Assembly (NCBI GenBank): GCA_002328565.1
Contig: DCUU01000067.1
Span: forward strand, 294-48,733
DNA from: Candidatus Moranbacteria bacterium UBA2206
GTDB taxonomy: Bacteria > Patescibacteriota > Minisyncoccia > Moranbacterales > UBA2206
DNA length: 48,440 nt
Direction: 5' to 3'
Shown: positions 15,744 to 23,181 of the stretch, in pieces
How positions within the stretch are numbered: the stretch's first letter is position 1
Layout: every line of letters starts with the position of its first letter
Program-made: the position numbers and the translations under genes
The notes under the pieces: model-generated
The model's input: the letters and a program-made list of their open reading frames with translations, nothing else
What the model was told of the DNA's origin: nothing
Databases searched by the model: none

Positions 15744-16409
15744 TTATCTTTTTTTACCTATTATAACAATATTCTTCTTGTTAAGCACAAGAGATTTTTC
15801 GATTTGGAAACCAGCATTTCTAAAAAGTTTTTTCAATTCTTTTTTTCTGAACATATGATGAAAACGATTAAAGATTTCATCTTGGTTATTTCTAAAAGGA
15901 ATGATGATGTCTTTTTTCCAAAGAGCTTTTGGACTCAGCCAATATTTCCAATATTTCTTTTGCCATAAATTCCAAACGCTAATTATGATTATTCCTCCAG
16001 GCTTTGTCACGCGATAAATTTCTTTGGCCATCTTTTGCGCGTGACCAGAAGGAAAATGATGAAAAACTGAAATAGACACGACACTGTTGAAAAAATTGTC
16101 AGGAAATGGTAGAATGTCCGAACTGGATATTTTTTGAAAACTAACCCCCTCTTTTGCATATTTCTCCTTGGCGATATCAATCAGTTTTTGTGAAACATCC
16201 ACGCCGAAATATTCAAGCTTCCTGTCTTTCACCATTTCCAAAAAACGTCCATTGCCACAACCAAAATCCAAAACCTTATCCGAATTTTTAATATTCTCTA
16301 GAACAAAATCAAAACCAGGCCAAAAATGCTTCCTAGTACCAGAAAACTTATCCGCCATTAAATCATAACCGTTTTCAATGTCTTTTAAAATTCTGTCTTC
16401 CATCTCCAT
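15744..16409 (-). CDS. Trm9/ALKBH8-like SAM methyltransferase
   Basis: Class I SAM-dependent methyltransferase, 221 aa. The SAM motif I is VLDFGCGNGRFLEM, with VDVSQKLIDIA and the later SVFHHFPS. The N-terminal YDLMADKFSGTRKHFWP matches the hallmark of the eukaryotic Trm9/ALKBH8 family (YxxxAxxFSxTRxxxWP), and the C-terminal FHHMFRKKELKKLF resembles their HxFREGEL segment. Trm9 esterifies carboxymethyl-U34 of tRNA to mcm5U. Elp3, which makes the carboxymethyl group, is encoded divergently next door. The tRNA-modification role is therefore a well-supported inference, but other small-molecule methyltransferases share this fold. Confidence 0.75.
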   Translation of the reverse strand: MEMEDRILKDIENGYDLMADKFSGTRKHFWPGFDFVLENIKNSDKVLDFGCGNGRFLEMVKDRKLEYFGVDVSQKLIDIAKEKYAKEGVSFQKISSSDILPFPDNFFNSVVSISVFHHFPSGHAQKMAKEIYRVTKPGGIIIISVWNLWQKKYWKYWLSPKALWKKDIIIPFRNNQDEIFNRFHHMFRKKELKKLFRNAGFQIEKSLVLNKKNIVIIGKKR

Positions 16410-16455
16410 AATAAATAAATTGAATGATTAAAATTTTCTTTTTTTTCTTCTCTTA

Positions 16456-16606
16456 TTAATTTAATTTTTATAATTTGAAAAAAATTATTGCTCGAAGAAT
16501 GCGGATTTTTTCTAAAATTTTTCGTACCAGCCGTCGACTTAGGAAAATTTTAGCAAAAAAATGCGCATTCAAGTTTATTTTTTTCAAATTACAAAAATTA
16601 AATTAA
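16456..16606. repeat. Long-hairpin element C (151 nt)
   Basis: Third member of the family, in the divergent spacer between the Trm9-like gene and elp3. The outer arm TTAATTTAATTTTTATAATT (16456) pairs with AATTACAAAAATTAAATTAA (to 16606). The internal loop has TTGCTCGAA left and CAAGTT right. The inner stem GAATGCGGATTTTTTCTAAA pairs with its complement ending in GCGCATTC. The apical loop is ACCAGCCGTCGACTTAGG. It therefore shares loop and layout with A and B, with different but still complementary arms. Confidence 0.85.
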
Positions 16607-16620
16607 CCCAACCCATCCCC

Positions 16621-18216
16621 ATGCTTAAATCCTATGACAATTTCATAAAACTAGCAACCCAAACCAAGATTTCAAATCCTGAGCTCTTTTTGAAACGCAA
16701 AAAAGAAATTTGTAAAGAATTGGGGCTACCTCTTCCAACCAACGCCGATATTCGTGAACTTTATGAAAAAATGATTCTCGAAAAAAAAATCAAGCGCAAT
16801 CTCAATTTAGAAAAAGCTCTTTTTAGCAAAAAAATTCGCACCGATTCTGGCGTGGCCGTGGTGGCAGTGCTTACCAAAAGTTATCCTTGTCCAGGAAAAT
16901 GCATCTATTGCCCAACCGAGAAAGAAATGCCTAAGAGCTATCTTTCAAATGAACCGGCGGTGATGCGGGCTATTTCTGCTAAGTTTAATCCTTATCTTCA
17001 AGTGCAAAGAAGAATTCACGCCCTAGAGCTCAACGGTCACAAAACTGACAAAATAGAGATTATCGTGATGGGTGGAACTTTTTCCTATCTGCCAAAAAGT
17101 TATCAAAATAAATTTATTCTAGAGTGTTCCCGTGCTTGCAATGATTACCCTAAATCATGTAGCATGAAGCATGAAACATATAACAGAATAGAAGAAAAGT
17201 TAAAAATAGAACAAAAGAAAAATGAGACAGCTAAGCATAGAATTGTTGGACTGACACTGGAAACGCGACCGGATTATATCGACTCGGAAGAATTGATTAA
17301 TTTTAGGAATCTCGGATGCACTCGAGTGGAACTCGGGGTGCAAAGTATCTTTGATGATATTTTGAAAAAAAATAAACGCGGACACGATGTCCAAAAAACT
17401 ATCGAGGCTACAAAACTTCTCAAAGATTTTGGTTTCAAAATCAACTATCATATTATGCCAGGACTACTTGGTTCCAACATCAAAAAAGATTTTCAAATGT
17501 TTCAAGAACTTTTTTCTAACCAAAGTTTCCAACCGGATATGCTCAAGATTTATCCGACTGTGGTAATAAAACAAAGTCCACTGTACAAAATATGGAAAGC
17601 AGGAAAATATAAAGCGCTCACCGACAAAAGTTTTGAAAAATTTATCCTGCGCGTCAAAAATGAAATTATTCCACCTTATGTTCGCATCTCTCGCCTGGTG
17701 CGCGATGTGCCCGAAAGTTCTATTCTCGCTGGACCAAAAGTTTCCAATCTCCGCCAACTAATTGCCAAAAATTCCACTTGCCCTTGCATTCGCTGTCGTG
17801 AAGTGCGATCCGATTATAGTCTCAAAGAAAAAATAATTTTTAATCGTATTGATTATCCTGCTAGTAATGGCCAAGAAATATTTTTAGAATACACTAATCA
17901 AGATAGGTCAAAACTTTTCGCACTTTTACGTCTACGAATAAATAACCAAAAAAGCATAGTCCCAAATATTCTAAAAAATTCTGCTATAATAAGAGAAGTG
18001 CATACTTATGGTAAAATGAATCAGATCAATCAAAAAGATAATATTTCCCCTCAACACATCGGTCTTGGAAAAAAGTTGATTCAAGAAGCTGAAAAGATTG
18101 CCCGCGTAGAATTTGGCCTCAAAAAAATTGCAGTAATTTCAGGCGTCGGCGTCCGCGGATATTATCGAAAATTGGGATATAAATTGAAAGATAATTATAT
18201 GATGAAGAAGTTATAA
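16621..18216 (+). CDS. elp3: Elp3-like tRNA uridine(34) acetyltransferase/radical SAM enzyme
   Basis: Catalytic subunit homologue of eukaryotic Elongator, which adds a carboxymethyl precursor to C5 of wobble uridine using SAM and acetyl-CoA. The radical-SAM cluster motif is in CPGKCIYCP. TLETRPDYID and GVQSIFDDIL are Elp3 landmarks. The C-terminal GNAT acetyltransferase is clear (REVHTYG, GLGKKLIQEAEKIAR, VISGVGVRGYYRKLGY). The start at 16621 gives MLKSYDNF; an in-frame ATG at 16561 would place 20 extra residues inside hairpin C and is unlikely. A 7-nt repeat array contributes SCSMKHETYN. No other Elongator subunits are nearby, as usual for prokaryotic Elp3. Confidence 0.96.
   Translation: MLKSYDNFIKLATQTKISNPELFLKRKKEICKELGLPLPTNADIRELYEKMILEKKIKRNLNLEKALFSKKIRTDSGVAVVAVLTKSYPCPGKCIYCPTEKEMPKSYLSNEPAVMRAISAKFNPYLQVQRRIHALELNGHKTDKIEIIVMGGTFSYLPKSYQNKFILECSRACNDYPKSCSMKHETYNRIEEKLKIEQKKNETAKHRIVGLTLETRPDYIDSEELINFRNLGCTRVELGVQSIFDDILKKNKRGHDVQKTIEATKLLKDFGFKINYHIMPGLLGSNIKKDFQMFQELFSNQSFQPDMLKIYPTVVIKQSPLYKIWKAGKYKALTDKSFEKFILRVKNEIIPPYVRISRLVRDVPESSILAGPKVSNLRQLIAKNSTCPCIRCREVRSDYSLKEKIIFNRIDYPASNGQEIFLEYTNQDRSKLFALLRLRINNQKSIVPNILKNSAIIREVHTYGKMNQINQKDNISPQHIGLGKKLIQEAEKIARVEFGLKKIAVISGVGVRGYYRKLGYKLKDNYMMKKL
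17157..17179. repeat. 7-nt repeat array inside elp3
   Basis: ATGTAGC, ATGAAGC, ATGAAAC, then AT: the reverse complement of the GYTTCAT unit found in mnmA, topA and tatD. It encodes CSMKHET in the elp3 frame. Confidence 0.8.
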
Positions 18217-18308
18217 TTTAAAAATATCCTCAATCGTCCCAAGAAAAAAATACTATACTTTCTAGGATAAATAATCTACAATTAAATTTAAAAAATTTCA
18301 ACATTACT

Positions 18309-19124
18309 ATGTGCTACAGTAAAGAAGTTCAATTGGCGACAGGTTCAACTATTTGGATATCAAGTCTTGCTTATTATATTTGGTTTTCAATAAAATATAA
18401 AAGTATACAAAAAAAGTGGCTGATGCCTTTTTTGAAAAACATACTTATCGCCTTCGCTCTTATTGGCGGTCATCAAATATTTGAGTTCTTATCATTACTA
18501 ACCCAAAACCAAGCTGTCTATAAAATTGGGCTAATTATTTCGATATCGTCAATGTATTTTTTCATTCGCTCGCTAGAAGTAATGTTGAACAGAAATCTTC
18601 GAAGTAATTTTGCCCTATTAGTTATTGGTGGCGTAGCCGTACATGCCTTTCTTATTAAGATGTCATTTGAACAGTTTAGTTTTTTTCTTAAACATAATTC
18701 AATTTTTATTTGGGCTTCAGCTTGGATGTTATTGTTTATATATTTCCATATTTGCGCCTTACAAGGTCGTAAATTACTCGAAAATGATACTGCGAAAAAA
18801 TTAATCATCACCTACCTACTGACCACTCTTGATATTTCTTTTGTCTTAAGTGCAATATACACCCTATGGGGATATTCAAAATTTTCATTAAATGTGTGTG
18901 CTAGTAGCCCATCGATATGGTGCACTTTTTTTGTAATACAGATTTTTGCTCTACCGATATTCCTATCAGCTATTCCAAAAATATTAGACGCCCCAGAGAA
19001 AAAGACCATTCAGCCTCTCAAAGAAACTGCACTATATCTCCTTCTCTCATTTATAATTTTGCTTTTATTCATATCAACCTTACCATTTTTCAAATGTTTG
19101 AGTTTAAAATTTGTTTTTCCATAA
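18309..19124 (+). CDS. Multi-pass membrane protein, DUF6629-like
   Basis: A 271-residue protein with about seven membrane segments. The N-terminus MCYSKEVQLATGSTIW and the second-helix motif GGHQIFEFLS resemble the family listed as DUF6629 (MCFSxxA..G, GxHQxxEG). Histidine and glutamate in that helix are the only conspicuous polar membrane residues. There is no known function. It stands alone, with 92 nt upstream and the NUDIX gene 29 nt downstream on the same strand, so the two may be co-transcribed. Confidence 0.7.
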   Translation: MCYSKEVQLATGSTIWISSLAYYIWFSIKYKSIQKKWLMPFLKNILIAFALIGGHQIFEFLSLLTQNQAVYKIGLIISISSMYFFIRSLEVMLNRNLRSNFALLVIGGVAVHAFLIKMSFEQFSFFLKHNSIFIWASAWMLLFIYFHICALQGRKLLENDTAKKLIITYLLTTLDISFVLSAIYTLWGYSKFSLNVCASSPSIWCTFFVIQIFALPIFLSAIPKILDAPEKKTIQPLKETALYLLLSFIILLLFISTLPFFKCLSLKFVFP

Positions 19125-19153
19125 TAATTTTGTAATAATTAATTTTAAAAAAT

Positions 19154-19549
19154 ATGCCAAAAATAATCATCGCATCTGGTCCAGTGATCGTAGAAAATAA
19201 CAAGGTTCTTCTTAATCAACATGGAGACACAACTTTCTGGAAATTTTGCGGAGGAAGAGTGGAAGATTTTCAAACAGATCTAATTGAAAATGCCCGACGC
19301 GAAGTCAAGGAAGAAATGGGAATTGAAATTGAAATCTTGGATGAAAAACCATTCTTACTTCACACAAAAAAAGAAACCCCCGAGGGGAATCTTGATGTCA
19401 TTCTAGTTCATTTTTTAGCCAAGAGAATTGGCGAAATAATTCCGGGAGAAGACATTCGAAAATGGGATTGGTTAGATATCGAAAATCTTCCACAAGACCT
19501 TGCGCCAAATATCTTACCAGCCCTAAAACATTTTGGATTTATAAAATAA
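19154..19549 (+). CDS. NUDIX hydrolase
   Basis: Small NUDIX-fold pyrophosphohydrolase (131 aa) that hydrolyses a nucleoside diphosphate linked to another group; the substrate is not predictable here. The catalytic helix NARREVKEEMGIEIEI is intact. The preceding loop (GGRVEDFQTD) is one residue longer than the standard GG-x5-E spacing and has no glutamate at that position. Its 3' end overlaps the convergent dxs gene by 11 nt. Confidence 0.88.
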   Translation: MPKIIIASGPVIVENNKVLLNQHGDTTFWKFCGGRVEDFQTDLIENARREVKEEMGIEIEILDEKPFLLHTKKETPEGNLDVILVHFLAKRIGEIIPGEDIRKWDWLDIENLPQDLAPNILPALKHFGFIK

Positions 19550-21407
19550 AACTTTTAACTGATTCCAAAATACCATCTTCATCCGAGCCAACTTCCTTGA
19601 GAAGTTCTTCGCGGGTTCCGTGTTCGAGGAATTTATCGGGAAGACCCATATTTCTAATTGAAACTTTCAAATCTTCTTTAGCTAAAAATTCATTGACCGC
19701 GCTGCCTGCTCCACCGGCAATGACATTATCCTCAATAGTGACAAAATATTTATGCGTCTCGGATAATTTTTTCAGCATTTCTTCGTCTAAAGGTTTGACA
19801 AATCGCATGTCCACCAGGGTCGCATCTAGAGCTTCGGCAGTTTTTTTGCAATTTTCCAGTAGTGTGCCAAAAGACAAAATCGCCACTTTTTTCCCAGAGC
19901 GAACAATTTTCGCTTTGCCAATTTCCAGTTTATTATATTTTTCTTGATTATATTTTCCGCTTCCGCCTCCTCGAGGATAACGCACCACAGCCGGCCCATT
20001 ATACTTATATCCAGCATTCAACATAGCAAAACATTCATTTTCCGAAGATGGCGTCATAATGACCAAATTTGGAACTGCTCGAAGGAATGAAAGATCAAAA
20101 CTCCCGTTATGCGTGGCGCCATCTGGCCCAACAACACCAGCCCTATCAATCGCAAAAAGCACATCCATATTTTCCAAAGCCACGTCATGGATAATTTGAT
20201 CATAAGCTCTTTGCAAAAAAGAAGAATAAATTGAAACAACTGGCTTAGCTCCTTGCGCGGAAAGACCAGCCGAAAAAGTGACGGCGTGTTGCTCGGCAAT
20301 TCCCACATCATGAAAACGCTTGGGGAAAAATTTTCGAAACTGCGAAAGACCTGAACCCTCACACATCGCCGGCGTAATCGCCTGAAGTTTTTCATCTTTT
20401 TTGGCTTTCTCACAAATCCAATCAGAAAAAACATCTGAGTAAGTTATTTTTTTGGCGCTAATTCCATTTTTTTTGCCAGTCTCTAAATCAAAAGGCGCCA
20501 CCGCGTGCAAAGAAAATTCATCCCTTTCTGCATGCTTGTATCCCTTGCCCTTTGTCGTCACTACATGCAAAAATTTTGGGCCTCTAATCTTTTTTAGATT
20601 TCCCAAAACCTCAACCAAATTTTTCACATCATGTCCATCAATTGGCCCATAATATTCAAAACCTAATTGTTCAAAAAGCGTAGAAGGCACCAACATTCCC
20701 TTAGCTTGTTTTTCTGCTAGACGCAAAAATTTTTCCAAGATCGGAACTCGACTGAAAAATTTCCGTCCTTTTTCACGCGCACTCACAAAGGAAGATGAGG
20801 AAATTATTTTTGTGAGATATTTTTCCAAACCTCCTACGTTTGGCGAAATCGACATCTTATTGTCATTTAGCACCACTAACATATCCGCACCAACATCCCC
20901 CGCGTGATTTAACGCTTCAAAAGCCATTCCGCCAGCCAGTGCGCCATCCCCAATCACCGCCACTATTTGTGGAGCATTTTTTTTGTGTCTGTTGGCAATC
21001 GCCATGCCAGTAGCAGAACTGATTGAAGTGCTAGTGTGACCAACACTACAAGCATCGTATTCACTTTCAGTTTTTTTGGGAAACGGCGCCAGTCCTCCAT
21101 ATTTTCTAATTGTATGTAATTTATCTTTTCGCCCCGTAAGCATTTTATGCGGATAAGCTTGATGGCCCACATCCCAAATCAAAATGTCTTTCGGGGTATC
21201 AAAAATATAATGCAGAGCCACTGTGAGCTCCACCACCCCAAGATTTGAACCAAAATGTCCGCCGGATTGCGAAACGCTCTCAATCAAAAAATTGCGGACT
21301 TCTTCGCAAAGTTCCGGCAATTTTTCTGGCGAAGTTTTTTTCAAATCCGCCGGAAAGTTAATATCATCTAATATTTTTTTCGCCTTTTTTTCTTCCATAT
21401 TTTGCAA
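19539..21407 (-). CDS. dxs: 1-deoxy-D-xylulose-5-phosphate synthase
   Basis: Condenses pyruvate and glyceraldehyde-3-phosphate in the first step of the MEP isoprenoid pathway, with thiamine diphosphate and Mg2+. The protein is full length (622 aa): HFGSNLGVVELTVALHY, DVGHQAYPHKMLTGR, the ThDP motif GDGALAGGMAFEALNHAG ending in NDNKMSIS, and the transketolase-like GIAEQHAVTFSAGLS. The start could be 21407 or the ATG three codons later (MEEKKAKK). It is downstream of rlmN across a 137-nt spacer containing a hairpin. No other MEP gene is in the window. Confidence 0.97.
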   Translation of the reverse strand: MQNMEEKKAKKILDDINFPADLKKTSPEKLPELCEEVRNFLIESVSQSGGHFGSNLGVVELTVALHYIFDTPKDILIWDVGHQAYPHKMLTGRKDKLHTIRKYGGLAPFPKKTESEYDACSVGHTSTSISSATGMAIANRHKKNAPQIVAVIGDGALAGGMAFEALNHAGDVGADMLVVLNDNKMSISPNVGGLEKYLTKIISSSSFVSAREKGRKFFSRVPILEKFLRLAEKQAKGMLVPSTLFEQLGFEYYGPIDGHDVKNLVEVLGNLKKIRGPKFLHVVTTKGKGYKHAERDEFSLHAVAPFDLETGKKNGISAKKITYSDVFSDWICEKAKKDEKLQAITPAMCEGSGLSQFRKFFPKRFHDVGIAEQHAVTFSAGLSAQGAKPVVSIYSSFLQRAYDQIIHDVALENMDVLFAIDRAGVVGPDGATHNGSFDLSFLRAVPNLVIMTPSSENECFAMLNAGYKYNGPAVVRYPRGGGSGKYNQEKYNKLEIGKAKIVRSGKKVAILSFGTLLENCKKTAEALDATLVDMRFVKPLDEEMLKKLSETHKYFVTIEDNVIAGGAGSAVNEFLAKEDLKVSIRNMGLPDKFLEHGTREELLKEVGSDEDGILESVKSFIL

Positions 21408-21446
21408 TCTTTATTCTACGCCAAAAAAGGAAATTAGGCAATCTGA

Positions 21447-21498
21447 CTTTTCAGATCCTTGGGGTCAAGAATTTATAGACCCTAAGGGTCTGAAAAAG
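21447..21498. repeat. Palindromic element between rlmN and dxs
   Basis: Inverted repeat with a 20-nt left arm (CTTTTCAGATCCTTGGGGTC) and a 21-nt right arm (ending GGGTCTGAAAAAG) around the loop AAGAATTTATA. It resembles a REP-type unit more than a terminator because no T-run follows on the minus strand. It occupies about a third of the spacer. Confidence 0.65.
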
Positions 21499-21544
21499 GA
21501 TTTAGAAAATACTACCGTATACTAGAATACAATAGTATAAAAAA

Positions 21545-22633
21545 TTATTTTTTTCCTGCTAATTGTCCACAAGCCCCTTCGATGTCTGCACCAAGACTTC
21601 TTCTGATCGTACAGTTAATTTTATTCTCAAGTAGATAATTTCTAAATTTTATCGCCTGTTCAGAACTAGAAGAAACGAATTTATCTGCTTTTGTTATTTT
21701 TTGTTTCTTGTCTCTTGTTTCTTGATTATTGCTCGAAGAGTTATATCGAATCAAATTCACATGCAAGAGTTGCGGTTTTTCGAAAGACTTAATATATCCT
21801 AATAAATTCTTAGCATCTTTCTCGGAGTCATTAAGCCTAGAAAACAGAATATATTCCAAGAAAACTTTACGATTAGATTTTTGGAAATATTTTTCCAACT
21901 CGATTTTCAGTTTTTCCAAACTTAAATTTTTGTTAGCTGGCATAAACGCGTCTCTGTTTTCATCTTGTGGAAAATGAAGCGACACCGCCAAATTCACTTG
22001 TGGAAAATCTTCGGTCAATTTTTCTATCCCGCCAGGAATTCCCACCGTCGAAATTGAAATTGAACGCGAACCAAAACTCATGCCTTTAGGATCCGACAAT
22101 ATTTTCAAACTTTCTAAAACCTCTTCCCAATTCAAAAACGGTTCCCCCATCCCCATATAAACAACATTAGAAACTCTTCTGGGGACTAAGTCCCCAATTG
22201 GGGACTTAGTCCCCAGAAGCCACCCCTTCCAAAACAAAACCTGATCGACAATTTCTTCGGCCGTCAAATTTCTTTTGAAGCCAGTTTGCCCTGTCGCGCA
22301 AAAAGCGCAATTCATCGGACAACCAACTTGGCAAGAAATGCAGACTGACCAAATATCAGTTTTAGGCGAAATCAAAACTGTTTCAATTTTGTTTCCATCA
22401 TTTAGTTTCACGAGCGCTTTAGCTGAATTTCCGTCCTTTGAAACCAAAACCTTTTCCACCTCAAAAGAAAGCACTCTTTCTTTTTCCAAAACGCTTCTCA
22501 ACTCTTTCGGAATCGTCGAAATTTCCGAAAAATTCGAAATCCCATCTTGATAGACGGCCTTTTTTATCTGCCCCAAACGAAATTTAGGTTGTTTCTGATC
22601 TTTTAAAATTTGTTCGATTTTTTGGATATTCAT
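21545..22633 (-). CDS. rlmN: Dual-specificity RNA methyltransferase RlmN
   Basis: Radical-SAM enzyme that methylates C2 of A2503 in 23S rRNA and A37 in some tRNAs. The cluster cysteines are C105, C109 and C112 in CPMNCAFC. VVYMGMGEPFLNW and the C-terminal RRSLGADIEGACGQL, which contains the methyl-carrying cysteine, are conserved. The protein has two repeat-derived additions: GTKSPIGDLVP at residues 141-151, encoded by a 44-bp palindrome, and QETRDKKQK near residue 310, encoded by a 7-nt repeat array. Both keep the frame and fall outside the catalytic motifs, so the enzyme is probably functional. Confidence 0.97.
   Translation of the reverse strand: MNIQKIEQILKDQKQPKFRLGQIKKAVYQDGISNFSEISTIPKELRSVLEKERVLSFEVEKVLVSKDGNSAKALVKLNDGNKIETVLISPKTDIWSVCISCQVGCPMNCAFCATGQTGFKRNLTAEEIVDQVLFWKGWLLGTKSPIGDLVPRRVSNVVYMGMGEPFLNWEEVLESLKILSDPKGMSFGSRSISISTVGIPGGIEKLTEDFPQVNLAVSLHFPQDENRDAFMPANKNLSLEKLKIELEKYFQKSNRKVFLEYILFSRLNDSEKDAKNLLGYIKSFEKPQLLHVNLIRYNSSSNNQETRDKKQKITKADKFVSSSSEQAIKFRNYLLENKINCTIRRSLGADIEGACGQLAGKK
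21702..21724. repeat. 7-nt repeat array (TGTYTCT)n inside rlmN
   Basis: TGTTTCT, TGTCTCT, TGTTTCT in register. The minus strand encodes QETRDKKQK. The same unit recurs at 22934-22968. Confidence 0.75.
22176..22219. repeat. 44-bp perfect palindrome inside rlmN
   Basis: Perfect self-complementary sequence centred at 22197/22198, left half CTTCTGGGGACTAAG plus TCCCCAA. Its core GGGACTAAGTCCCC also occurs inside atpD (32172-32205). Only one of the three frames through the core is open, and both genes use it, giving GTKSPIGDLVP here. Confidence 0.92.
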
Positions 22634-22695
22634 AAGTATTCCATATATTTTTTACCTTAGATAAAGCCTAAATAAATTTTATTGATAAAATTTCA

Positions 22696-22812
22696 TGTCA
22701 TCCTGAACGCAGTGAAGGATCTACTTTTTTATACTACCAGCACTACCATTTAGTAGATTCCTGCCTACCGGCAGGCAGGCTTCGACTCCGCTTCGCTCCG
22801 CTCAGAATGACA
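22696..22812. repeat. REP-type inverted repeat (TGTCATCCTGA... family)
   Basis: The ends TGTCATCCTGAACGCAGTGA and TCAGAATGACA are inverted. Inside is the palindrome CCTGCCTACCGGCAGG and the run CTTCGACTCCGCTTCGCTCC. It belongs to the same repeat class as 29304, 32331, 32934 and 39075. It is non-coding and fills most of the 183-nt spacer upstream of rlmN. Confidence 0.85.
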
Positions 22813-22816
22813 GTTG

Positions 22817-23179
22817 TTAGTTTTCTATTTCATTCCAAGTATCCTCCGGTACATAAATATCCTTCCCTTTCGGACTCACCCCCGGATAAATCCACGTCGA
22901 TATAATTTTTGTCTTTGATGTATTTTTTTCGTTTGTTTCTTGTCTCTTGTTCCTTGTTCCTTGTTTCTGAATCATCACCCAAACCTCTTTCTTAGTTTTC
23001 TTCGAATCTTTTCTTTTCATCACTGCCGTAGTTTTAGGCGCAATGCCGGTTTCAGTCCGATCAGGTCGCCTGATAACACTTTTGACTGCCGTCGGACTCA
23101 AGCCATATTGAAGAAGTTTATATTTCGAATGATTCGTCCAAAAAAATTCTCGAGTGTTTTTGATTGAAGTGATATCCAT
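22817..23179 (-). CDS. DUF4258-like protein, 120 aa
   Basis: Small basic protein with a DUF4258-like layout: an N-terminal histidine and alpha-helix (HSKYKLLQYGLSPTAVKSVI), then RRPDRTETGIAPKTTAV, a beta strand EVWVMIQKQ and a late strand KIISTWIYPG. DUF4258 proteins are small and some sit near toxin-type folds, but no antitoxin partner is adjacent and no activity is claimed. Residues encoded by a 7-nt array (QGTRNKRQETNEK) interrupt the middle. It starts 2 nt after glmS ends, suggesting co-transcription. Confidence 0.6.
   Translation of the reverse strand: MDITSIKNTREFFWTNHSKYKLLQYGLSPTAVKSVIRRPDRTETGIAPKTTAVMKRKDSKKTKKEVWVMIQKQGTRNKRQETNEKNTSKTKIISTWIYPGVSPKGKDIYVPEDTWNEIEN
22934..22968. 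repeat. 7-nt repeat array inside the DUF4258-like gene
   Basis: Five heptamers in register: TGTTTCT, TGTCTCT, TGTTCCT, TGTTCCT, TGTTTCT. They encode the lysine/arginine/glutamine-rich insertion on the minus strand. Confidence 0.85.
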
Positions 23180-23181
23180 AA

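Noticed and set aside
16561..16620. Elp3 start at 16561
   Set aside because: The extra 20 residues are encoded by the right arm of hairpin C and have no family support.
22696..22812. Insertion sequence with terminal inverted repeats
   Set aside because: There is no transposase, the element is only 117 nt, and related units recur as short inverted pairs, so it is a REP-type repeat.
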